A stretch of DNA of 64,000 nt from OLB6 sp964620125. Lineage in GTDB: Bacteria; Bacteroidota; Ignavibacteria; Kapaibacteriales; Kapaibacteriaceae. Location: contig CAZUGQ010000010.1 of NCBI GenBank assembly GCA_964620125.1, positions 1 through 64,000 on the forward strand, in the 5' to 3' direction. Below, in pieces: positions 34,528 through 43,304 of the stretch; within the stretch, counting starts at the first letter, position 1, and each line of letters begins with the position of its first letter. The notes below the pieces were generated by a model. The model did not search any database and was not told where the DNA came from. It worked only from the letters and a program-made list of their open reading frames with translations. A program made the position numbers and the translations under genes.

Positions 34528-35103
34528 ATGATTTCAATTGACCATCTTCTTATTGCTCCAGAGGTTATTGAGACACGGTTTTCCTGTGATCTCAAGGCCT
34601 GCAAAGGTGCGTGTTGCACCTTGAGTGGTGGAGGTGGTGCTCCGGTTGCCGATGCAGAGGTTTCGCTGATTCAGGAAGCACTGTCGGCCGCTCGCGAGTA
34701 CCTGAGTGCAGAGAGCAAGAATGTTTTGGATGCAGTAGGTCCGCTTGCCGGTGCTGCCGGACATTGGGAGACTTCGTGCATCGACAACAAGGCATGTGTG
34801 TTTGTAGCGTGGGAAGGTTCGATTGCAACGTGTTCGTTTGAAAAGGCATGGCATGCTGGTACATCGACGTTTCGCAAGCCTTTGAGCTGTCATCTGTTTC
34901 CCATCAGGGTTGAGAATTTTGGCGGGCCATACTTGCGATACGAGGAGTTTGATGAGTGTGCTCCGGGCCGTGAGCATGGAAAGGTGACTAACACACCACT
35001 TGTCCTGGCTGTGAAGGACGCCATTACTCGCGCATACGGTGCAGAAGTGGCGAACGAGTTGCTGAATCTTGCACGGCATGGCATGGAGGGTGCAAAGGCA
35101 TGA
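34528..35103 (+). CDS. DUF3109 family cysteine-rich protein
   Basis: 191 residues from ATG at 34528. Conserved cysteines: F-S-C-D-L-K-A-C-K-G-A-C-C-T near 20-33, C-I-D-N-K-A-C-V-F near 93-99, C-S-F near 109 and R-K-P-L-S-C-H-L-F-P near 125, and D-E-C-A near 150. This is the metal-binding layout of DUF3109, a relative of the YkgJ-type zinc/iron cluster family. Function is unknown; cysteine pattern suggests an iron-sulfur or zinc site. Its stop overlaps the rpoN start (ATGA). Confidence 0.85.
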   Translation: MISIDHLLIAPEVIETRFSCDLKACKGACCTLSGGGGAPVADAEVSLIQEALSAAREYLSAESKNVLDAVGPLAGAAGHWETSCIDNKACVFVAWEGSIATCSFEKAWHAGTSTFRKPLSCHLFPIRVENFGGPYLRYEEFDECAPGREHGKVTNTPLVLAVKDAITRAYGAEVANELLNLARHGMEGAKA

Positions 35104-36713
35104 AGCTTGGGCTAAACCTGCAAACATCTCTGCAGCAGACTCTTACACCACAGCAGATCCAGTACCTCAAGCTGCTGCAGCTATCCTCGTTGCAATTCGA
35201 GCAGCATGTTCGTTCCGAGATTGAAAACAATCCCATGCTCGAAGAGCAAGGTGACGGTGCCGATGTTGACGATGCACCGGAGCATGAGCTTGATCGGCGA
35301 TCCCCCCCCTCGGTTGCGATGCACAATCCGTCTGTGCCTGAACAACCATCGGGCGAACCATCACATTCGGATGGTGCGGAGATCCAGGATTCGCCAGACG
35401 GTTTTGAGTTCTATAAACTGATCTGGGGCGAAGACGCGTCGGCTGGGACCTCGTCAGACTACTCTCCCACCGAAGAAGACGATGATGATGGAGGGTATGC
35501 GTTTCGAGAGTTGCCAAGTTTGGAAGACGACATTCGCGAGCAACTGCGATACCTTCCGCTGACTGATGAGGAGCGGCTGTTTGGCGACTACGTCATTGGC
35601 AACGTGGATACCGACGGGTACTTGCGGCGCAACATCGAAGAGTTGCTATCGGAAGTCAATGGCATCATAGCAGAGCATAACCTTGCCATTCAGGCACCTG
35701 CTCTTCTGGGTACTCGCAATACTGGCTTTGAGCGTGACCTCATTCCTGGGATCACTGGCACACTGGAGCCACTCACCTTGAAAGGGGCAGAGGCCGTACT
35801 GAAGAAGATCCAAAACCTTGATCCACCCGGCTTTGCATCTCGAACCGTTCAGGAGTGCCTGGTAGCTCAGCTGCGCGCCATACCCCGACCAAACGCTGCA
35901 CAAAAACTGGCATTGCTCGTTCTAACGGAAACGTACGATGCCTTTGCGATGAAACACTTTTCTGTTATCGAGCGCCAACTCGACGTTACTGAGGAGTACC
36001 TGCGTGAAGCGATCGACGTGATTCGCCACCTGAACCCACGGCCAGGAGGAGGAACGTTCGGTCCAGAGATGAACACTCTATCGCCTGATTTTTCGGTGGA
36101 GCGTACGGATGACGGCCAGGACTTCATCATCACCGTCAACGACAGTCGGCTGCCAGCACTGCGCGTGAGCGATGCATACGAGCGCCTCAAGAAGGAAGCA
36201 CGTTTTCACAAGTTCAACAAAGAAACGCGTGAGTTCTTGCGCAAGAAGTATGAAGACGCCAAGTTCCTGATGCAGGCCATTCGCCAACGCAAGAGTACCA
36301 TGCTGCGAGTGATGACGGCCATCGCCGGACTGCAGCGAGATTTCTTCCTACGAGGACCCGACGGCCTGAAGCCGCTGATCTATCGAGACGTTAGTGAGGT
36401 GACAGGTTTGGATATCAGCACTGTTTGCAGGATCGTAAATGGTAAATACGTGCAGACCGAGTTTGGCACCTATGAACTCAAGTATTTTTTTAGCGAATCT
36501 CTGGTTACCGACGATGGCGAGGAAGTAAGCACCCGCATCATCAAACAGAAGATTAAGGAAATGATCGATGCCGAGTCCAAATCCAAGCCATTGAGTGACG
36601 ACAAATTGGCCAAAGACCTGAAGCGTTTTGGATTCAACGTAGCCCGCCGAACAGTTGCCAAATACAGGGAGCAGCTTCGCATACCTGTAGCGAGACTTAG
36701 AAGAGAGCTGTAA
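35100..36713 (+). CDS. rpoN: RNA polymerase sigma-54 factor
   Basis: 537 residues. Region I is the Gln/Leu-rich L-N-L-Q-T-S-L-Q-Q-T-L-T-P-Q-Q-I-Q-Y-L activator-interaction segment (1-50). Region II is acidic (about 50-145, partly encoded by a C8 run at 35302-35309). The core-binding domain follows (about 145-340). The DNA-binding part has a helix-turn-helix (about 420-450, D-V-S-E-V-T-G-L-D-I-S-T-V-C-R) and the diagnostic RpoN box A-R-R-T-V-A-K-Y-R near 517-525. It directs RNA polymerase to -24/-12 promoters that need an AAA+ activator; none is encoded here. A -24/-12 site lies before the giant cargo gene. Confidence 0.96.
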   Translation: MKLGLNLQTSLQQTLTPQQIQYLKLLQLSSLQFEQHVRSEIENNPMLEEQGDGADVDDAPEHELDRRSPPSVAMHNPSVPEQPSGEPSHSDGAEIQDSPDGFEFYKLIWGEDASAGTSSDYSPTEEDDDDGGYAFRELPSLEDDIREQLRYLPLTDEERLFGDYVIGNVDTDGYLRRNIEELLSEVNGIIAEHNLAIQAPALLGTRNTGFERDLIPGITGTLEPLTLKGAEAVLKKIQNLDPPGFASRTVQECLVAQLRAIPRPNAAQKLALLVLTETYDAFAMKHFSVIERQLDVTEEYLREAIDVIRHLNPRPGGGTFGPEMNTLSPDFSVERTDDGQDFIITVNDSRLPALRVSDAYERLKKEARFHKFNKETREFLRKKYEDAKFLMQAIRQRKSTMLRVMTAIAGLQRDFFLRGPDGLKPLIYRDVSEVTGLDISTVCRIVNGKYVQTEFGTYELKYFFSESLVTDDGEEVSTRIIKQKIKEMIDAESKSKPLSDDKLAKDLKRFGFNVARRTVAKYREQLRIPVARLRREL

Positions 36714-36785
36714 CGCCGAGACGGGCATCCCCCGCCAGAGATATCACAACCACAGCAGCCAACAGCTCTGCCAGTCACGGAGGGG

Positions 36786-36825
36786 TGCTCATGTCGCACA
36801 TGTGAGCATGGCTTCCACTTTTTTT
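36786..36825 (+). terminator. Possible terminator after rpoN
   Basis: GCTCATGT / ACATGTGAGC (36786-36808) pair with a 2-base bulge around a CGC loop, and a run of seven T (36819-36825) follows after 10 bases. The gap makes this a weak intrinsic terminator. Confidence 0.35.
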
Positions 36826-36842
36826 ACTCAGGCACCAGGCCT

Positions 36843-37436
36843 ATGACAGTTTATGGCATAGGGTCCGGCGTAGCATCGTACATCCTACGTGATGTTCGAT
36901 ACTCGTCGTGGTTTCGTGCCTTGTCCCGCCCTGCACTGTATAGGATTCAAACCATCCTTGCTGCCCTTATCAACGGGGAGAAGGTTACTGCACGCGCCAT
37001 GGCGAAAAGGCTGGAGGTGAGTGTTCGCACCATTGCGCGCGACATTGACTACCTGATCAACTCCTTGCATGTGCCTGTTGGATATGACAAGCGCAAGCAT
37101 ACATACGTGCTCCATGGCCCAGTACCTGTTCTTTTCTCTCCCCATGCCGGAGCCCCCTCACAGAGCGATGCCGGACCAGAGGTTCAGGTTACGCTGGATA
37201 TTGACGCTGACCTAGTACGCCACTTTGCGGCAGTCGAACTCCATCCAACGCAGCGACTAGAGCTGCTGCCTAATGGTTCTGGAAGGCTTTTTCTAACAGT
37301 GCCTGCTAATGACGTACTTGTGCAATGGATCATGAGTTATGGCGGCAAGATTCGGGTAGTAACGCCGCAGATTCTGCGCGATAGAGTTCATACGCTAGCT
37401 ATGAGCTTGATCACGGAGCACAGCCCAAAGAACTGA
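36843..37436 (+). CDS. WYL-type / HTH_11 helix-turn-helix regulator (short)
   Basis: 197 residues. Residues about 30-95 are a DeoR/HTH_11-like winged helix: R-P-A-L-Y-R-I-Q-T-I-L-A-A-L, then V-T-A-R-A-M-A-K-R-L-E-V-S-V-R-T-I-A-R-D-I-D-Y-L and G-Y-D-K-R-K-H-T-Y. The rest has the G-R-L-F-L-T-V ... V-Q-W-I-M-S-Y-G strand-helix seen in the WCX extension of WYL-domain regulators, but the ligand-sensing WYL domain itself seems to be missing or very short. Target genes are unknown. It lies after a possible terminator, so it is probably separately transcribed. Confidence 0.7.
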   Translation: MTVYGIGSGVASYILRDVRYSSWFRALSRPALYRIQTILAALINGEKVTARAMAKRLEVSVRTIARDIDYLINSLHVPVGYDKRKHTYVLHGPVPVLFSPHAGAPSQSDAGPEVQVTLDIDADLVRHFAAVELHPTQRLELLPNGSGRLFLTVPANDVLVQWIMSYGGKIRVVTPQILRDRVHTLAMSLITEHSPKN

Positions 37437-37464
37437 GAACAAATACCAGCCGCAAGCGAAGGGT

Positions 37465-38328
37465 TTACTGCTTTGGTACAAAGAGTTTCATGCTGATGTC
37501 TAACGCAGTGGCGCTATGTGTAATTGCGCCAACGGACACGAAGTCTACACCAGCATCGGCGTATTCGCGAATGTTACCATAGGTGATTCCGCCACTGGCT
37601 TCGGTTTCCAACGTTCCATTCACAAGGGCAACCCCTTCGGCTACCTGTGCGGGTGTGAAGTTGTCGAACATGATACGATGGACTCCGTTGCAGTCCAGTA
37701 TCTCGCGCACATCATCCAGATTTCGAGCTTCGACTTCAATGCGGAGGTTGCTTTTGCCTTTGAGTTCACTCACACAATGTGTTACCGCTTCGGTTATGCC
37801 ACCCATGGCAGTGATGTGGTTATCCTTGATCATAACCATATCGTACAAACCCATTCGATGATTTAGAGCCCCGCCAACTGCTGTGGCATACTTATCTAGG
37901 ATGCGCCAGCCAGGTATGGTTTTTCGAGTATCAAGGATTCGAGTTTTTGTTCCTAGCAGTCGTTCCGCATACCTCCGAGTGAGTGTTGCAACCCCACTCA
38001 GCCGTTGCATGAAGTTCAGTACAGTGCGTTCACCAGCCAACAAAGCGTGAGCAGGTCCTTCAACCGTAGCTAGAATGGTACCTGCAGGCTGGAATGTGCC
38101 TTCTTCAACCTTGATGTCCAAGTCCACATCCGTGCTGAACTCTCGCAACACTAGTCGTATGAGCGGCAGACCACATACGACACCTTCGCTTTTTATGAGA
38201 AACCGGGCTGCAGCAGTTGCATCACGAGAGATGGTGAGTTCCGTAGTCACATCTCCAGAGCCAACATCTTCGTGGATGGCAAACTGTATCAGCCTGATGA
38301 CTTCGCTATCAACTGGAAAGGCACTCAC
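37465..38328 (-). CDS. nadC: Nicotinate-nucleotide pyrophosphorylase (carboxylating)
   Basis: 287 residues, GTG start that shares one base with the stop of the adenine deaminase gene. It converts quinolinate and PRPP to nicotinate mononucleotide in de novo NAD synthesis. Recognised: E-D-V-G-S-G-D-V-T-T near 17-26, N-F-M-Q-R-L-S-G-V-A-T near 108, D-T-R-K-T-I-P-G-W-R near 138, A-V-G-G-A-L-N-H-R near 155 (substrate-binding Arg/His), V-E-V-E-A-R near 195, D-N-F near 220, and E-A-S-G-G-I near 240. Neighbour nadK also belongs to NAD metabolism. Confidence 0.96.
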   Translation of the reverse strand: MSAFPVDSEVIRLIQFAIHEDVGSGDVTTELTISRDATAAARFLIKSEGVVCGLPLIRLVLREFSTDVDLDIKVEEGTFQPAGTILATVEGPAHALLAGERTVLNFMQRLSGVATLTRRYAERLLGTKTRILDTRKTIPGWRILDKYATAVGGALNHRMGLYDMVMIKDNHITAMGGITEAVTHCVSELKGKSNLRIEVEARNLDDVREILDCNGVHRIMFDNFTPAQVAEGVALVNGTLETEASGGITYGNIREYADAGVDFVSVGAITHSATALDISMKLFVPKQ

Positions 38329-39959
38329 TAGTTCAACTCCTGAGAATGTGTTGTCGTGTCTGCCTCCACCGACGCATCGACGGATACAAACTGAAACGAT
38401 AGACCATCAAACAACCCTTTGTCGCTGAGTTTGAGTTGTGGTATCACCAATAAGGCCATAAATGACAGGGTCATGAAAGGGGCTCTCAACGGCGATCCTA
38501 AAAACTTGGCCCGCGCATCGAGCTCCGTATACTTCGCTGCAACCCGCCACGCGTCGTCGGCACTCATCAACCCGGCAACGGGCAATGGAAGGACATGCAC
38601 CATACCGTCTGCTGCTACGCTGAGTCCGCCACGTTCTGCAATTACTGCATTGATAGCTTGTACAATCGAGGCATCATCCACGCCACAGGCTACAATGTTA
38701 TGTGAATCGTGTGCTACCGATGAAGCCAAAGCCCCTCTCTGCAGTCCAAATCCTTTCACATACCCCACCGAAACAGGTGCTTCTCGATACCGATTTACAA
38801 CACAAAGTTTGAGCACATCCGGATCAAGGGGGGGGAGATGCTCCTCGGTAGTTACGAGCTGGCCATCGTGAGCAACAATCACTCGTGCAATGGGCGGCGT
38901 TGCAATGGAAACATCTTCAAGAGTTACTGGTGCTCGATGAAAGTTGTTGATAGAAGTGGTTGCCACACTTTGAATGTTGCTGCTGGATGACTCTGCAACG
39001 AGCGTGCCTTTGATGAACGTTTGCAGAACATTCAGGTCCTGCAGGTTGTCTACCACAATAAAGTCTGCAGAGTCACCCGGCTGAAGCAATCCAACATCCA
39101 GCCCATAGTGGCGAATGGGGTTCAGGCTTGCAGCGCATAGAACGTCGAACATTTCGTAACCCAGGTTCAGTGCGCATAGAACATGCCGATTGATATGACC
39201 TGTGAGCAGCATATCAGGGTGGGCATCATCGCAGCAAAACATCACGCTGTTGGGATGTGATCCAAGCAGAGGATGTAGTGCATCGAAGTTTCGAGCAGCC
39301 GACCCTTCTCGAATCAGAATCTTCATGCCGACTGCTATCTTATCTAAGGCCTCTTGCAAGGTGAAGCACTCATGGTCGGTAGTGATTCCATGCCGTGCAT
39401 AGGCGGCAGCCTGAGCCCCCTTCAAGCCAGGAGCATGTCCATCGATTGACTTACCATGTTTGTGAGCAATGGCAAGTTTTTCCAGCACGACAGGATCGTT
39501 ATGCAGCACCCCTGGCCAATTCATCATTTCGCTTAGGTAGTGGATGCGTGGGTCGGCCAGGAGTTCATTGATGTGATCCGCTGTTATCTCGGCTCCTGCT
39601 GTTTCGAAGGGAGTGGCAGGCACGCAGCTTGGGGCACCGAAGGCAAACGTAAAAGGAACGGCTGCGGCGTTGTTCAACATAAACCTGATGCCATCTATAC
39701 CGCACACGTTCGCGATCTCGTGCGGGTCGCTCACCGTGGCCACCGTACCATGAACTACGGCCATGCGGGCGAACTCGCTTGGCACCAGCAAACTTGACTC
39801 TACGTGAACGTGTGCGTCCACGAAGCCAGGTAGGATGGTTTGTGAAGGCTCAACTGAGTCGTCGGGTACCACGCGCGCAATACGGCCACCTTCGACGAAG
39901 ACGTGACCGCAGAAGGCTTGGCGGGAGGGGAGGTCGAGGATGAGGCCGGAGAGGGTCAT
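38328..39959 (-). CDS. ade: Adenine deaminase
   Basis: 543 residues from the ATG at 39959 (M-T-L-S-G-L-I-L-D), a typical N-terminus; an upstream frame reaches into nadK. It turns adenine into hypoxanthine and ammonia in purine salvage. It has the amidohydrolase metal site: V-D-A-H-V-H-V-E-S-S near 55-65, D-P-H-E-I-A-N-V near 88, I-D-G-H-A-P-G near 170, D-H-E-C near 190, and C-C-D-D-A-H-P near 237; and the C-terminal adenine deaminase domain with V-A-H-D-S-H-N-I. A G8 run is at 38828-38835. It sits between nadK and nadC with tight spacing. Confidence 0.94.
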   Translation of the reverse strand: MTLSGLILDLPSRQAFCGHVFVEGGRIARVVPDDSVEPSQTILPGFVDAHVHVESSLLVPSEFARMAVVHGTVATVSDPHEIANVCGIDGIRFMLNNAAAVPFTFAFGAPSCVPATPFETAGAEITADHINELLADPRIHYLSEMMNWPGVLHNDPVVLEKLAIAHKHGKSIDGHAPGLKGAQAAAYARHGITTDHECFTLQEALDKIAVGMKILIREGSAARNFDALHPLLGSHPNSVMFCCDDAHPDMLLTGHINRHVLCALNLGYEMFDVLCAASLNPIRHYGLDVGLLQPGDSADFIVVDNLQDLNVLQTFIKGTLVAESSSSNIQSVATTSINNFHRAPVTLEDVSIATPPIARVIVAHDGQLVTTEEHLPPLDPDVLKLCVVNRYREAPVSVGYVKGFGLQRGALASSVAHDSHNIVACGVDDASIVQAINAVIAERGGLSVAADGMVHVLPLPVAGLMSADDAWRVAAKYTELDARAKFLGSPLRAPFMTLSFMALLVIPQLKLSDKGLFDGLSFQFVSVDASVEADTTTHSQELN

Positions 39960-39996
39960 GAGGAAAGTTACCGGGAGAATAGCGATCCCGGTACGC

Positions 39997-40863
39997 TCAT
40001 TTCTTCGTCGCATCGGCCGACCACAACAGCTTCTCCCTCAGCAGATCATAGTACGTATTGTCCGCCCGCTTCACAAGCTTGATCAGGTGATCACTCTTCC
40101 CTACCACCACACTGTCGCCTTTTGCCAGAATACCAACAATTCGACCGTCTGCTACCAACTGGGCTTCGGCACTGTCCGAGGGCAACTCAAGCCGAATCTC
40201 GGATGTGTCGCTTACAATAAGTGGTCTCACCGTGAGCGTGTGCGGCGAAACTGCGGTAAGACAAAACACACTTGCCGACGGTGCAATGATCGGACCGCCC
40301 GATGCCAGCGAATACGCTGTTGACCCAGTTGGGGTGGCCACCAAAACACCATCGCTCCGGAAGTCAGCCACATGATGGTCATTAACGTAGGCTCGAAGGG
40401 TGATCATCTTGGCTCCTGACACACGCTCCACCACAACTTCATTCAGGGCATGCACAACTTCGTTGTTCCACACCACCTCGAGTGTTGTACGGTCAACAAT
40501 CCGATAGTCACCCTTAAGAACTGCCATGATCCCTTCGTCGATCATGGAAACAGGAAACTCCGCCAAAAAACCAAGCTTGCCTACGTTCACACCCATGATG
40601 GGAACGTCAGATCCAATTAGCAGATGTGATGCTGCTAGCAGCGTACCGTCGCCACCAAACGTGATGACCATGTCGGCATACCGCTCCATCTCGGGACCAG
40701 CACAGGTCTCACACTTCTCGAGTAACTCGGCAGGGGTTACCTCTGCCAACGAGTCCTCAAGGTATACCTCCACGCCTTCCTCCAGCAAGCGCCGAACGGT
40801 GTAGTGTGCCCAGTGCACCGCATCGTCGCGACCTGTGTACGCCAGGATGGCTATGCGATGCAT
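39997..40863 (-). CDS. nadK: NAD kinase
   Basis: 288 residues. It phosphorylates NAD to NADP. The signature I-T-F-G-G-D-G-T-L-L-A-A is at about 67-78, followed by G-V-N-V-G-K-L-G-F-L-A-E near 95, the N-E-V-V-V-E motif near 140, D-G-V-L-V-A-T-P-T-G-S-T-A-Y-S-L-A-S-G-G-P-I-type segment near 170-190 and H-T-L-T-V-R-P near 210. The ATG shares one base with the stop of DUF1844 (TAATG), so the two are translationally coupled. Confidence 0.96.
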   Translation of the reverse strand: MHRIAILAYTGRDDAVHWAHYTVRRLLEEGVEVYLEDSLAEVTPAELLEKCETCAGPEMERYADMVITFGGDGTLLAASHLLIGSDVPIMGVNVGKLGFLAEFPVSMIDEGIMAVLKGDYRIVDRTTLEVVWNNEVVHALNEVVVERVSGAKMITLRAYVNDHHVADFRSDGVLVATPTGSTAYSLASGGPIIAPSASVFCLTAVSPHTLTVRPLIVSDTSEIRLELPSDSAEAQLVADGRIVGILAKGDSVVVGKSDHLIKLVKRADNTYYDLLREKLLWSADATKK

Positions 40864-41213
40864 TAGGCAACGTCTCCCGTTGTGGTACCAGCGCTCCGCC
40901 TTACATCACCAAACATCGACGAGTTGCCACCATCACCTTCGGCTACCTCTGCTGGGGGGGGGGCTGATGGACGATTCGTCTCTTCAACAAAGTTCAACCG
41001 AAGTGTGCTCAGCGAGTGATCCAAGAAGCGTTGCTCATCGTCGCTCAGATTCCCGTGCGTCTTTTCCTTAAGCACCTCCAGGATGTCGATCACATACCGG
41101 GCATGCTCCAGGTTTCTGGTGATCTCGTTGGTAGCAGGGTTGAGCATCTTTCCCAAAGCAACCATGCCCTCGAGCTGAAACATCTGAATGAGTGTAAGAA
41201 AGGTTGGCTTCAC
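40863..41213 (-). CDS. DUF1844 family protein
   Basis: 116 residues, GTG start preceded by AAAGGGA. Residues 1-75 match DUF1844: F-L-T-L-I-Q-M-F-Q-L-E-G, A-L-G-K-M-L-N-P, then a helix with A-R-Y-V-I-D-I-L-E-V-L-K-E-K-T-x-G-N-L and D-E-Q-R-F-L-D. The C-terminal tail is low complexity and contains a run of ten identical bases (40954-40963) coding Ala-Pro-Pro-Pro. Function unknown. Coupled to nadK. Slippage at the run would change the tail and its coupling. Confidence 0.85.
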   Translation of the reverse strand: MKPTFLTLIQMFQLEGMVALGKMLNPATNEITRNLEHARYVIDILEVLKEKTHGNLSDDEQRFLDHSLSTLRLNFVEETNRPSAPPPAEVAEGDGGNSSMFGDVRRSAGTTTGDVA

Positions 41214-41273
41214 GATTGTCCCTTTCGTTGATAGTGCGATTCATTCACCGTGCCACTGCAACTGGCACGCCCC

Positions 41274-42233
41274 TTACACAAGCAACGATGCAAGGTCTTC
41301 CAGAAATGCGGGCACCGACTTTCGGTTTTCCCATGTTGTTGGAAGGGGGCTAAGACATATCTGGCCGGCTTGCTCACCAACCATAACGTTGGTATGCCCC
41401 TCGAGCAATGCATCAACGGCCGCAGCTCCGAGTCGAGCTGCTAACACACGATCCCTCACGGTTGGCGATCCACCGCGTTGCATGTGTCCAAGAATGGAAA
41501 CCTTGCTGGAAAGCTTGTAACGGTCCTCCATGAGTTTTGCAAGCTTCATGGCACCACCAAGCTCGTCGCCTTCACCAACAATCACAATGGTGCGCTTGTC
41601 CACACCCTGCGCAACAACGCGCTGGTAGAGAACTTCTACGTCCGTGAGCGTTTCAGGCACAGCAATGAACTCGGCACCACAGGCAACTCCTACGTCCATC
41701 GCAATGAAACCTGCATGCCTACCCATCACCTCTACAAAAAAGATTCTACCGTGAGAATCAGCGGTATCTCGGATCTTGTCTATGGCCTGAGCTGCAGTGT
41801 TGATGGCGGTGTCGTAGCCAATGGTATAGTCTGTGCCAAACAGGTCATTGTCAATTGTGCCGGGTGTTCCAACAATGTTAATCCCATGCTCCACATGCAG
41901 GTAGTGCGCACCGTGAAATGTTCCGTCGCCACCACACGCCACCACACCGTCAATGCCATGGTCGGCCAACTGCTTGGCGGCCTTGGCTCTGCCTTCAGGC
42001 TTCAGAAACTCGTCGCTGCGACTGGTTTTCAGTACAGTGCCTCCCCTGTCAACGATGTTTGCGGTTCGAATCCTGTCAAGTAGCTCAAACTGGCCTGCAA
42101 TCATGCCAGCATATCCGCCGATGATGCCAATCACCTCCAAGCCGCGCTTCTCACCTACACGCTCAACGGCACGTACGTGGGCATTCATCCCTGGAGCATC
42201 CCCACCACTCGTAAAGACAGCTATGCGTTTCAT
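41274..42233 (-). CDS. pfkA: ATP-dependent 6-phosphofructokinase
   Basis: 319 residues, the size of bacterial PfkA. It phosphorylates fructose 6-phosphate in glycolysis. N-terminal I-A-V-F-T-S-G-G-D-A-P-G-M-N, then A-C-G-G-D-G-T-F near 103, P-G-T-I-D-N-D near 125, M-G-R-H-A-G near 170 and L-G-H-M-Q-R-G-G-S-P near 250. The Gly after G-G-D and P-G-T (not P-K-T) mark the ATP-using rather than PPi-using form. The gene has a TAACTTCG box one base from a leaderless arrangement. Confidence 0.96.
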   Translation of the reverse strand: MKRIAVFTSGGDAPGMNAHVRAVERVGEKRGLEVIGIIGGYAGMIAGQFELLDRIRTANIVDRGGTVLKTSRSDEFLKPEGRAKAAKQLADHGIDGVVACGGDGTFHGAHYLHVEHGINIVGTPGTIDNDLFGTDYTIGYDTAINTAAQAIDKIRDTADSHGRIFFVEVMGRHAGFIAMDVGVACGAEFIAVPETLTDVEVLYQRVVAQGVDKRTIVIVGEGDELGGAMKLAKLMEDRYKLSSKVSILGHMQRGGSPTVRDRVLAARLGAAAVDALLEGHTNVMVGEQAGQICLSPLPTTWENRKSVPAFLEDLASLLV

Positions 42234-42237
42234 GCCG

Positions 42238-42245
42238 CGAAGTTA
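42238..42245 (-). promoter_or_regulatory. -7-like box directly upstream of pfkA
   Basis: Minus strand reads TAACTTCG, one base off TAnnTTTG, ending 5 bases before the ATG. Start of transcription would fall 0-1 bases before the ATG. Confidence 0.35.
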
Positions 42246-42433
42246 GTCCACCGTTCGATTTACACTTCATCCACCTCCAGCCACCTGTGCACGCACACCT
42301 CGTAGCGCCATACACCCAACTGCTCAAGCCAGCAGTACCTCCTGTAAACCCTGCATATAGGGCACAATGGCCTATACTATGCCCCAGCTTCCTGTTTTAC
42401 GGATGCATAACCTTAGCGTGCGTCAAGCCCTGA

Positions 42434-42441
42434 TATCTTTG
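42434..42441 (+). promoter_or_regulatory. TAnnTTTG -7 box of the pst operon
   Basis: TATCTTTG is a perfect match, 17 bases before the pstS ATG (leader about 14 bases). No clear PhoB box was found in the 225-base intergenic region. Confidence 0.5.
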
Positions 42442-42458
42442 CGGCCTAACAAAATCCC

Positions 42459-43304
42459 ATGCTTTCTCTGTACAAAATCATAGGTCGGTGTCTGGTAGCT
42501 GCTGCAGTGCTACTGGTAACTGCAGCTGCTCCAGTAGAGAGGATTACCATCAAAGGCAGCGACACGATGGTAATCCTGGTGCAGAGGTGGACGGAACTGT
42601 ATCCAAGCAACGGCACAGTCGAGTTTCAGGTAACTGGAGGGGGCTCTGGCACGGGTATCGCAGCTCTCATCAATGGAACAACCGACATCTGCGCATCATC
42701 ACGCCCCATCAAGCCAGAAGAAGTTCGGCAACTAGCGGACATCTACAAGTACCGAGGCATGGAGGTAAGGGTGGCACGGGATGGACTTAGCGTGTACGTT
42801 CACCGTTCCAACCCGGTTAATCAGCTTACCATGGACCAGGTTCGAAGAATCTTTACCGGGCAAATCACCAACTGGAAACAGGTGGGTGGACTTGATCAGC
42901 AAATCGTGCTGTATTCACGCGAGAACAATAGTGGAACGTATGAGTTTTTCAAGGACGAGGTACTGCTGAAGCAGGACTTCGCACCTCAGGCTCAGCACAT
43001 GGCAGGTACGGCTGCCTTGATCAATGCTGTTTCCAAGGACCCCAAGAGCATTGGCTTCGGAGGTGCTGGTTATGCTGCCAATGTAAAGTCACTACTCATT
43101 GCGGCAAACCCAGGAGACCTGTACGTAGCACCCATCGAGGACAACATTCTGGATGGATCATACCCGATCTCTCGGTTCATGTACTTCTACCTGAACAAAC
43201 GACCCTCGGGAGCAATCAGGAAGTTCATTGACTGGGTTATCTCGCCACAAGGACAATCTGTAGTTAGCGAAGTGGGTTACTTCCCTATCTCGAAACAAAA
43301 GTGA
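42459..43304 (+). CDS. pstS: Phosphate ABC transporter, substrate-binding protein
   Basis: 281 residues with a signal peptide (1-25). It binds phosphate in the periplasm and hands it to PstCA. Motifs: I-K-G-S-D-T-M near 31-37, T-G-G-G-S-G-T-G-I-A near 60-69, A-S-S-R near 80, S-R-E-N-N-S-G-T-Y-E near 150 and G-F-G-G-A-G-Y near 200. It belongs to the shorter bacterial PstS type (about 280 residues). First gene of pstSCAB-phoU; its stop overlaps the pstC start (GTGA). Confidence 0.95.
   Translation: MLSLYKIIGRCLVAAAVLLVTAAAPVERITIKGSDTMVILVQRWTELYPSNGTVEFQVTGGGSGTGIAALINGTTDICASSRPIKPEEVRQLADIYKYRGMEVRVARDGLSVYVHRSNPVNQLTMDQVRRIFTGQITNWKQVGGLDQQIVLYSRENNSGTYEFFKDEVLLKQDFAPQAQHMAGTAALINAVSKDPKSIGFGGAGYAANVKSLLIAANPGDLYVAPIEDNILDGSYPISRFMYFYLNKRPSGAIRKFIDWVISPQGQSVVSEVGYFPISKQK

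Noticed and set aside
42246..42458. PhoB box before pstS
   Set aside because: No pair of CTGTCAT-like direct repeats could be found in the 225-base region.
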